This document shows, piece by piece, positions 27,801-39,800 of a stretch of 64,000 bases of DNA. Position 1 is the stretch's first letter; every line of letters begins with the position of its first letter. Below the pieces are notes generated by a model. The model was given only the letters and a program-made list of their open reading frames with translations, was not told the DNA's origin and did not search any database. The translations under genes were made by a program, and so were the position numbers. This stretch comes from Liolophura sinensis (taxonomy: Eukaryota > Mollusca > Polyplacophora > Chitonida > Chitonidae): the NCBI RefSeq assembly GCF_032854445.1, contig NC_088300.1:6324001-6388000 (forward strand), given 5' to 3'.

Positions 27801-30800
27801 CGTAATGCTATAGCATATGAGTAGAAGGTGAGATATCAAGTTGCTAAGATTTTGATTTATTTTTATTTGATTGATCTTTTACACAGTACTTAAGAATATC
27901 TCACTTACACACCAGCAGCCAGCATTATGGTTGGAGGAAACCGGCAGAGCCTGGGGAAACCCACAACCATCCACATGTTGCTGACAGACCTTCCCACATA
28001 CGGCCAAAGAAAAAGCCTGTATGAGCTGGACTTGAACCTGTATGAGCTGGACTTGAACTCACAGCGACCGCATTGGTGAGAGGCTCCTGGGTCATTGCGT
28101 CACGCAGGCCGGTAAAGACTGAGATAATGAGGCATCTGCATCAACATGTGTGTAACTAATTCATGACTTTTATTGGACTTTCTTTCAGTGCACTTGTTGG
28201 CACATATCACTCTTTTCACTAATACATATGTTACTGGTGTCACTCTGTTGTACAGTCTGAAGAAGCACAGTTGAAGAGGAAGAAACAGGCAGGATTGGAT
28301 CAGGGTAAGACTGGCTACAGGTCGTTCATATTCAGGACTGACCTCAGGGCAAACTGGATTTAAATAGAGACGCATTCATGGGTTAATAGCTAATCTTAAC
28401 ATTCTGATTTGTATACATTTTACAAGACAGTGCGCTGCAGGTGATCCTGGTTTCCTCCGGGCTCTGCTCGGTTACCTCCCACCATAATGCTGGCTGCTGC
28501 ATGCTGCATTATGTTTCCTCCAAAGTTTTGTTGCATTATACGTGAAATATTCTTGAGTACAGTGTAAAACACCAATGAAATAAATTTGCACTTGTGTACA
28601 CTAACGTCTAACTCAGTCTTTTAGTTGTGCTTTCCTCAACTTGTAAAAGCTACACACTACAAAATTATGTCTCCTTTCTGCATGGCCAGCTATTCTAAGT
28701 GAACCTTTGTGTATTCACTTGTAGCCCTGCCCCCACCAGAGCCCCCACCCTTCAGTCTGCAGTTCACCCCAGTCATTAACCTACTGGAGTGTGATGTCAT
28801 GATCCAGGTGATGGAGGTCGTCCTGGCACGTACACAAAGACAGAGGTCAAGGTCATGCCCTGAAGGACAGTTTGAGAGGGTACGTTACAGTACTGTCTGT
28901 GATCAAGGAGTGTTGTCTTAGCTTTAAGTACTGGTGTAGAGCAGCTTCAAATTTCTAAATCAGTATATACCTTAATTCTTCAACCTCATCAGCCACCTCT
29001 GTGACCAATATTTTGAAACATTCTGAGAGAACTGTATTGTATAGAGGAATATTTTGTACAGTTTTATGAAGCTTGCATCTTTAGTGACACAAACAAATCA
29101 TTTTAGCATCATTATCGTAATAATTATATGCATACATTCCATTGACAAAAGTGCTTTATATTTCGAAAATTTTGAAGATTTTACACTAACTCTCTTGAGA
29201 GTTTGCCTGATTTGATTTCTCAAAGTTGGGATTTCGGAGTACTTTTCTCTGGGTATACCCGCCAAATGCAGTGGTGGCCGACATAGAGATAGAGGATTAT
29301 CACAAAGAAGATCACCACAAGAATTCAGCTACAGCTATATACACAGAGCTGAGCTGTGATACATCATTGTTGTGTACATGAATATAATGGTCTGAATTGC
29401 TACAAACAAGATGTCTTGTGAGGTGTAACCCACATGTATATTCATCAAATTGTCTGCGATGTTACTAATGTTTTGCTCCATTTTAGATTCTTCATTTAAT
29501 TGGATTGGCTTTGCATGAACAACGACGGGCAATTGTGGATGGAAACACAGAATTTGACTTCCTCTCCAAAGCTACGAAACGTAATTATATCTATCCTACA
29601 GACATTTTTTTTTGTGATGAAATCTAGTAATCCAGGTATAGATTCATTTGCTGTTGGCTTCCATGGTAACTATATAGAGATAAACATATATAGGGCTTGT
29701 TTTAGAAAATGTTCCATTGAAGGCTATATTTGACATTATTCAATAAAGTGGCAGACCAAATCTTAAGTGACCTACTACTTTTTTCATATGACACGCTGTC
29801 AAAACACGCTGTCAAAACACACTCATGGCACAGTGGTAGGCTGGCATACATGTATTTTCCCTAGACCCTAATTTGAAGATGCTTTGGGAATACCACAAAG
29901 TTTTTGGTCATCACCACATTATGCAGATTCATAAATCACACTTTAATCTTTGTGTTATAGGCAGATTAGAGGAGGATGTTGGGTATGGATTACGTTTAAG
30001 TATTATGATATTATGGACAAAGAAAGATGTAGATTTCATTTATGTTCTTCTTTTGTTTTTGTTTTCAAACAAATTTAAGTGCACAAAAAAATTGCTTTAT
30101 AAGTCAGAAGGTTTTTTCAGCCAGCTGTAGCCCTGGAGTCTGAGGGCAAGGTCATTAGGCGTGTGTAGTGCTGTAGATTGCCCATTTTTTCAAGCCCTGA
30201 TATAACATTTAGTCCCAAATAACATTGATGTTGAAAGTCCTGCAAAGTAGAGAATATTTGCTACTTTGAATGAAACTTTGTATTACAGCGGATTGAGCGC
30301 TGGTGAAATGTGAGTTTTACCGTTGATATATAGGTGGAAAGAGTATCCTGTATTACCTGGAGACTTTAGTGGGAGATCCCAACATTACACATGATGCACA
30401 AAAAGATCTACTCACTTGGGTGTTAAAGGTAAGCTGCTGAAGTCACTGAAACGACCTGCAAGAGTGCTCCATACAGTAGATAATCTAAACAGAAATATGT
30501 ATTAAAAAAATATAGAATGATAAAAAATCATACCAGCATATACAGAGCATTTCTGTTATCATTTACTTGGTATATTCATTAGATAATGATAATTCCTGAA
30601 TGCTGTGTTAAAACACATGCATGAGAATGCACAAGTCTGTGCATATTTGTGAGATATGATTTTTGACTGAACTTTCATTGAAGACGCTGGCGGAGGTAAG
30701 GCAAATGAAAAATGAACCCGTTGCCATGGAAACATTAGAATCTTTGACAACGTTTGATAGCAAACAACAGGAGGAAAAGAAAAAGAAAGCAGCAAAAGCT

Positions 30801-33800
30801 GCAAAACGACGTGCAAAGATCATGGCCCAGATGTCAGCTATGCAAAAAAACTTCATCAAGGACAATGCTGAGCTCTTTGAAGAGACAAGTACAGATTTAC
30901 CTCATGCTGGATCAGACATGGATATCAGGTACAGTTGTTCAGGGGATACCCCACTCCACATACCACACAAGTACACCCTACATTGTTTAGGCAGTGCCAT
31001 CTCATGCTGGCTCCGACATGGGTATCGGACACAGTTGTTCAGGGGATACCCCACTCAAAATTCCACACAAGCACACCATGCATTGTTTAGGCACTACCAC
31101 CTCATGCTGGATCAGACATAGGTATCGGATATAGTTGTTTAGAATATACTACAGCTACTCAGTGTACATTTATTTGATGGCACATCATGGTAGGTCATCA
31201 TGTTGGGACTGTCACTTTCTATTCCCATGCTCACTCAGAAAATTGATTGTGCTAGGTCACAATTTCATCTTTGCCAATTTCTAGCTAAAGTATATGACTA
31301 AATAATTACCTCTCATTCATTGAAGTCATTGTATGTTTGCATGTGCCAAAGCTTTTATCCTCACATGCTGTACTTTGATACATGACAGCTGATACTACTT
31401 TTGTAATATATATACCAAGGTCTTGAAATCCAGGAAAATTCCTGGTCTTGTACCAATCTGTTTTATCTCCATTGTTCTATATTCAGTGAGACAGCAGGGC
31501 CCCGGTGTCGTGTTGCACTGGGCCCTATGCAGACCCCTGTGCAAGTGACAGGTGTCAATAAGGGCATGTGTATTCTGTGTCAGGAGGAGCAGGAGATCAG
31601 CTTCAGTGGTAGAGCCATGGTTCTCTCTGCATTTGTACACAGGTAAGCTGGTCAGTCAAATCAAATGTACATGTATGTACCGGTAACCTTTTGTAAATCT
31701 AGACTCCGGGCCTCGGGATCACAGAGTGGTCTTACACTTACGGGAAAACTTCAGTTATTAAATTTGGTGTATTCCTTTTTATTATTTTAGCTGAAATTTG
31801 TTGAACAATAACTTACCCTGAATTTATGGTGTCAAGCAAAATTTTGACATTGTTACATAAGAAACAACAATTTCAAAGTGATTTGAAATTTTGACTTTAT
31901 TCTAAAGTCGCCTCATGATCCTGGGGCCTGTACTTTTCATCGTTACTTTTTTTAAGTTTTAAAATTTTAGAATTTGTTTGTAACAGTTAGGAATACATTG
32001 TATTGCCAGGTACAAATGGACAGGATTCAGGTAAGGCAGGAATCCAGTAAAGCACAGTTTGTTATTATAGCCATTTTATTGGTGGTTTCAGGTCTACTGT
32101 GTTGTCAACTGCTAAGTCCTCTGTAGAATGTGATGAGGAGAGAGACCCTCTGTTGACACCCTCTACCTTGCCCCAGGGTACCCACACGTCAACCTGTGGA
32201 CATATCATGCATGCTGACTGCTGGCAGAGGTAAGCTACCCTCCCTCCACCCTCCACACAGCATCCCTATGCATCGATATTAGTTACACTTCTGAAGGCTG
32301 GGAGGTATATGGTGCTTAGCCTAATCTCATTTAGTTACATATATGATCTCTAGAGTGTGAATCTACAAGTCCATGACATCGGACATATTTCCAGCATTTG
32401 TCGAAATTGTTAAAAATGTGACTTTGAACAGAGTAGGGTTCAAAAAAGTGAGGTTTGTTGGTTCATTTAACCGGTCACTTTCATATGAAGTGCAATAGGT
32501 TAATTAGAGAGTTCTATTCATTCAGTATATGAATAGAATACTTATATAGGATAAGAATTTTCCTTTCTGGAACTGATATATGTTGTTTGCAGTGTCCAGG
32601 TAGAAACTCAAGAAATATCATATTCAGAGTGATAAGGCTATATATGTATGTATGTAAGGCTGTAACATGAAACAGTAAACTCAGTATGATCACCTGTGTA
32701 CCTGATATTTTCTGTTCTGGCAGGCTCTTTGACTCTATCCTGGCCAAGGAGCGTAGAAGACCATTACGTATTCGTCATCACTTGAGCTATGACATAGACA
32801 AACTGGAGTTTCTCTGTCCTTTGTGTGAATGTTTGAGCAATACTGTGATCCCATTAGTGCCTCCCCTGGCCACATTGTCTTCAGACAGGTAAAGTCTGGT
32901 TTACTGGCCATGCCTAAAGGTATTGTGACACCTAAGTTAGTAGTCAGATGCACACATACATGTACTTTAACACATGAGTTATCAATTTGTTTCCAAGAGA
33001 CTTCATGTATAACATAAATAAGTTGCCAACAGAAGCCTGTTTAATTATATTTGGTATTAAACATGAAACTATTTACTGAATGTACCAAATGTGTTTGACT
33101 TGTTCAGTGAGAGACGAGAAGTTGACCTGAGTTTTAACGACTGGCTGGATGGTATACAGAAGACTGTTCATGCCAGCATCATGGCAGAGAGAGACAAGGA
33201 ATCGGAAGGTTTGTCAACTTCCTCCCCCAAATCTGGGGAGGATCATCACCAACAGACAGCAGACAAAATCATACAATCTAGACAAAAGGCTAGGTGATAA
33301 TTGTACTTTATATGCAGAAAGTATCAAATACAATGTAGTGTCACAGAAATCAAGGTATAAAGCGCATTAATAGGTTTTAACATTTTTACATGTACGAATT
33401 TGTTCTGTAGTATAAACATTTAGTTGTCATTGTTAGTACTGTTATAAAGAAATACAAATTCAAATGTCCATGTGTGATACCTCAAAAATGCTTTTTGTGA
33501 AAAAAAATATGAACATGTGGGCAGAGTTCTTAAAATAAATGTCAATTGTGTTTCAGAGGAGTCTCTTCTCTTCCAACCCTGCCCCATTTCTACAATCACC
33601 AAAATGATGGCTGAGAGTGTGGCCAGGAATTTTCAGCTGCTCTGGGAATATGTTTATGATGATGCCAGGTACAATCAGTTGCTTTTTACTTTTTGGCCAG
33701 ATTAAGCCCTATCTCAGTGCTGATTCAAACGTCAATTGCACTGTGCAGTGATCATCAGTTGCTCAGGTACTAAGACATGAAACTCCCATGATTTGTGAGA

Positions 33801-36800
33801 GTGTACATGGAGACTTTTAAACCAGGACTTCTCTCATTAAACCTTTCCTTTCTGTATGATTTTGAAGTAGTCAAAAGCACACTGTAGCTCTAAGCGTGTT
33901 ACTTGGATCCAACAGTGCAGGAGTTTGGGTGGCATTGCTTCTTTGCGTTTTGATCCCTCTATTTTCTTACACTATGTTCTTTTTGTCAACATCAAACTCA
34001 ATTTTGTCCTTTCAGTGGTCAGTTCTCAGAAGGAATGAAAGACATGCTGAAGAAATTTACCAGGGATGTATACTGTGTAAGTTTTCTGGGTTACAACCCA
34101 GTTTATTCCTCTCAAGGAAAAACTTCATAAGATTTAAGATCTGTCAAATGCCTGGTAAAGAGCTTTCAAGGTAATTTTTTGTTTATTCATGACTTATTTC
34201 CTCTTTGTTTAATTGACAGTGAGATGATACACGTACATGTCATATACATGTATTCTACCATCTGTCAGGGAAGCCCTGTAGAAAATATAGTGGGAAACAT
34301 TAAGTGTTTTTTTTTTTATAATCTTTGCTGGTGAATCCAGTAAGCAGTAGTGAAACAAAAATGAGAGTGAATGCAAAGTTTTTATTTAAGGGTAATTTTG
34401 TGTAGACAAGACGGTTGGTTGTATTGTTGCAGGTGGGTCTTTCTGTGCACCCAGATGACGAGAATGTACGTGTACCAGTACTCACCTGGAACACCTGTGC
34501 TTATACTCTGCTGACTGTAGGTCAGTAGCCCTCAGCCATGTCTATGTCGGCTACATTTGGATTAAGTGTCAATCAGATGAGAATTGGGATAACTCAGACA
34601 AAGTGTTCTATTAGGATTTGTTAGTAATTTACTTCTTTGGTTAAAAAAAATACAGGATTAAGCTGTCATACTATGAGTTTTCATATTTGCCAATATTCAT
34701 TCATTTGGACAACTGTGGACAATAACAGAAGATAAATTGTTACCTTTGCTTTTTTATTTTTTTTAACTGTTACTGTGATGCTTAAGCTTTTGGTCAAAAT
34801 TTAATTTTTTGTGATTTAGAGTCACTTTAGTGCTTGTAATCACTGGAAAATTTGCATACATGTTGAATCAGCTTTTCTTTCACCTGTATTTTAGAGCAGT
34901 GTTTGCGTGAGGAACAAAAGCCAGTATTTGCTGCTCTCTCCTCCCGACAAACCGACTGTCTGGACTCGCTGGTGAAAGTCTCGGCTGTTGTCAGTCAGAT
35001 TATCTCCCCTGATATGATCAAACGCCACTGTGTACGTCTGTTGAGTGGTAAGTAGTTAATAATAGTAGTTGTAATCTTTGTGCTACATGACTGTAACAGA
35101 AACATTTTGAGCCATACTTTGACAAAGTGATACAAATTTACGCTCTGAACGTTTGTTTTCATTAAATTGTCTGTCTTCATGGGTAGATTGATTTTCTGAG
35201 CATGGCAGAGCAGCTCCTTGCACCTACCACCATGTAATTGGTAAGCTTGGTAGGCATGACCCTCTAGTGGTGTCTGTGAAGGACCATTTGCCAGAGGGCA
35301 GGAGATTAGATGGTTACTATACTTTTGTGTAAGATGTGGTGTTTGTGTTGGGGCAGCTTTAATCCCTGACAGTCTGGGGAAGAAGAGGAAGGAGAGTCAG
35401 TGTTTACTGGAGATGGACCTGTTCAGCTACCTGACCGTGCTGACCATGACTCTACCCAGCCTCCATAGCGACGCCCAACTCTTCTCCATCAACACCATCC
35501 CTATGGGTGGCCTGAATGACCTGCACGCTCTACATCTCACCCTAACTGCACACCTGGTACAGATCATACTGCAGCATCAGCCAACAGGTAAGACAGACCC
35601 CTCTTGCCCACATCATAAATTTGTCCTTAGATTGCCATTGACTTCTCACTTCTGACAATAAGAACCTGGCCTGTGCTCTCATCTGAAGGTTTATTGGCCT
35701 TCCAAAGCAGTCATGGGTTACTTTGAAGATTATAAATAGTTCACAGGTAATGGGAAATTTGTGGACCTTTCATTTTTTTTCATTTTTGGTAATATTTATT
35801 AGAATATCAACTGATGAACATTGATGGATTGGTGCATTGAACAGGCTAGTACCAATTTATATTGAGTTTCTGACACTGAAACAACTCTCTCAAGACCAGT
35901 GGAAATACTAGCTCATTGAGACAAGTTCATGCCTCACTGTTTGCAATTTGCTTGTTGTGGCAGAAGCTCGATATTAATAGATGTATTCCTTGACAGTGAT
36001 GGCAGTTTGAGGTTATCATTATTTGAATGTGTATGTACAGAGGGAGACAGCATGGAAACTGAGAGTGACCCCCAGGCTGAGGCTTTCGCCCAAGTCTACT
36101 GTAAACTGAGGTCTCAGGCAGGGTGAGTACTGTGTTAAGTATGGTGACCAGGTCACTGGAGGAATCTCCAGTGTGGGTGGGTGTGTGAAAGTAGTTCATT
36201 GTACAATCTTTCTAAATGACTTGTGTTCTCATTTTTCAATTGGTCTGCAGTCCCTGTCAAGCAGGCAAATCTACTGCAGCAGGCAACTCTAACAGTTGTA
36301 TTGACTGATTTAAATGCATCCGTATAAGTGTGTTGGCTGTCCTAATCAAAAGTAGCAATTGTTACATGGTAAGTCCTGTCACTGCCTTGTGTCAGAATAA
36401 TGAAGCGTTCCATGGCTTGACTACAACAACCAGCTGTTCACAGTGACAGTACATTACTGATTTTCATCACCTCAGCTCTTAGTGGTGTTCTACACAGAAA
36501 CTAGAACTTTTGAAAGCATTTGATGTTTTTGCCATTGTGGAAACATTAGAGTGTGTTTTGTGTTTGTTTCAGTTTGCCATGTGTGGAGGACTTGATTCCG
36601 TGGCAGGTTTTTCACTATGTGAAGGAAGCTTGCTTGCCCTTCCTGCGCTCAGCCGCGCTCCTCTTCCACTTCCTCACGGGTGTCCCTCCACCGCAGGAGC
36701 TGATGGGTAAGTGTGTCGCCAGGTGAAAGAGGTTTGCTTGCCCTTCCTGAGTTCAGCCACGCTCTCTTCCACTTCCTTACGGGTGTCCCTCCCCCTCAGG

Positions 36801-39800
36801 TACTGATGGGTAAGTGTGTCGCCAGATGAAGGAGGCTTGCTTGCCCTTCCTGCACTCAGCCATGCTCTTCTTCCACTTCCTCACGGGTGTCCCTTCCTCT
36901 CAGGTGCTGATGGGTAAGTATGTCGCCAGATGAAGGAGGCTTACTTGCCCTTCCTGCGCTCGGCCGCACTCCTCTTCCACTTCCTCACGGGTGTCCCTCC
37001 ACCGCAGGAGCTGATGGGTAAGTGTGTTGCCAGATGAAACAGGCTTGCTTTCCCTTCCTGTGCTCAGCCACACTCCTCTTCCACTTCCCCACGGGTGTCC
37101 TTCCCCCTCGGGTGCTGATGGGTAAGTGTGTCGCCAGATGAAGGAGGCTTGCTTGCCCTTCCTGCGCTCAGCCGTGCTCTTCTTCCACTTCCTCACGGGT
37201 GTCCCTTCCCCTCAGGAGCTGATGGGTAAGTGTGTCGCCAGATGAAGGAGGCTTGCTTGCCCTACCTGCGCTTAGCCACGCATCCCTTCCCCTCAGGAAC
37301 TGATGGGTAAGTGTGTCGCCAGATGAAGGTTTGCTTGCCCTTCCTGAGCTCAGCGGTGCTCCTCTTCCACTTCCTCAAGGGTGCTTCTCCCACTTAGGAG
37401 CTGATGGGTAAGTGTTTCACCATGTGAAGGAGGCTAGCTTGCCTTTCCTGCGCTCCTCTTCCACTTCCTCTCGAGTGTCCCTCCTGTGTAGCGGATGGGT
37501 AAGTATTTCACCATGTGAAGGAGGTGAGTTTGCCTTTTCTGCATTTAGCCTCTCTCCACTGTCTACCTTTGATGTGATGACAGTGTGACCTGTGTTATGA
37601 TAATTCTCCACTGTCTGCCTCTGTTATGATGACAGTGTGACCTGTGTACCTGTGTTATAATAACTCTCCACTGTCTACCTTTGATGTCATGACAGTGTGG
37701 TTTGTGTACCTGTGGTGTGATAACTCTCGACTGTCTGCCTTTGATCTGATGATAGTGTGATCTGTGTATCTTCAGAGCCATGCAGTGTATCTCAGGAACA
37801 GGTGACAATCTGTGGTTACCTGTCTCTCCCCACATCTTTACTGAGTCTCTTCACTGAGCAAGGGGATGTGATCACCTCACTTATATCAAGGTAGGAAGTA
37901 TTTCACATATACTTTTTTGCCACGTCACACACCAAACAGATGATGAGTTATCACTTGATGAATGAGATATTCATGAAGCCCAGCTCAGTTGTAAAAAGGC
38001 TGAAAAGATAGATGTATATGTATATTATGCAGTAGGTCTATAGGTAATGCCCACAACACAAAGAAAAGTTACACCATATATTATACATGAGTAACTTCAT
38101 TTGATTTATCATAAATTTACATACAGCTTGAAACATGGAATTTTTCCAAAAGAAAATGTTTACTGACAAAAACATTTGAGATATTTGTTGGATCATCATG
38201 AACAGGCAGTGTGTCATGTATATTGTGCTAAATCTTCATGATCTTGAAGATTTGTTTTATTTCTGCTGGTATAGTCTGACTTGTGTCTGACACTGATCTT
38301 ATTTTCACCTTTACGTCTAGATGGTGTAGCAGCCCTGTGTTGAAGGCTTATATGGCAAAGAATGGGAAGGACATGCCCAGGTATCCGTTACCTGTCAAAC
38401 AGCTCGTCCCCCTGCCACATGATTACAGTGACCTAATTAATCAGGTGTCCACCTTCACGTAAGTACTGGATGTCCTACCACCGCTCCTTGGAAGAGGAGT
38501 CAACAGGCTCTTCAAATCTCTCTCAGAACATTCACAATGCAGACAGATTCCACTATTAACTTGCATAGATGGTTCGTATATAAATGCATACCAGAATATT
38601 TTCAGGCAGGTGATACAATGCGATTTATTTCTTTAGTACAGCATTGATCAAAAGTCAAAAATAAATACTTAACCCTTTACTGAACTGCGTGCATAGTGTT
38701 AAACTGGTACACATAGTGTTAAACTGGTACATAGAGTGTTAAACTGGTACATAGAGTGTTAAACTGGATATAAAACAGTGAAAGTACCAGGTGAGGTCAA
38801 CTAATGATACCTGAGAAAAAATGTAGTATCTGGTATATGACATGGCAGACGCTGTGGTAGCTCAAGGTGAGTTTGTGTTGTAGGTGCCCCAAATCTGAGG
38901 GAGATGACAGCCGTGCCCCAACCATGTGCCTGGTGTGTGGTCAGATGTTGTGCTCTCAGAGCTACTGCTGTCAGACCGAGCTACACGGGAGCACTGTTGG
39001 AGCGGCTACCGCCCACACGCATTCCTGCGGGCTCGGCACAGGCATTTTCCTCAGGTCAGATCACATCTGAAGAATTATCATGTTTTGTATAATTCCACAA
39101 CCATTTTACCCATAAAACAAAATAATACCTCTAAATAAAATTTTACTTCTGAATAACGCTGCTAACATTTCAATATCTTTAAATATGAATATAGTAATGA
39201 TCAATCTGCAGATGATGAAATCACTGTATGAACTGAGGGTGTTTATTTTTGACAGAGTAAGGGAATGTCAGATTCTGCTGCTGTTTGGGAAGACTAAGGG
39301 TTGTTTCTTCCCTTCTCCATACCTGGATGATTATGGAGAAACAGACCAGGGGCTCAGGTAAATATCACTACTACACCCTCGTACTTCAGCTGTTCTTCAC
39401 ATGTACATTTGGTGTATGTGTACATGTACCGGTACCAAATAACTACTTCAGCTGAGAGAGATACTAGTCTTAATTTTTTAAAAATGTTTCTGTATATATA
39501 TTATAGTGTACATGTCTCTTTCTATTTAATGAGTGTAACTATTAAAAGTGTGATAAAAACCAAGATTTTTGGTAATTTTGTGTAGATCTTGTGTTACATG
39601 GCATGAACCTTGTGTTCTTTCATGTGTTCAATTCTATCAAGACTGAAAACGATAACTTTATTGTATGAGGTCCTCTTAAGATGTGTGAAAAACATGTTGA
39701 TACTGTGTAAATTGGTAATGCTTTAGGAAAGGTATTTTGAAAGGTATCTCAACTGTTGTGTCAGGTCCCAAATGCTCATGTATGTGAAATAACAACGTGA

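Noticed and set aside
36900-37835. Open frames on the minus strand across the intron 42 arrays
   Set aside because: They are shadows of tandem repeats whose unit length lets a frame stay open; the sense copies derive from exon 42.
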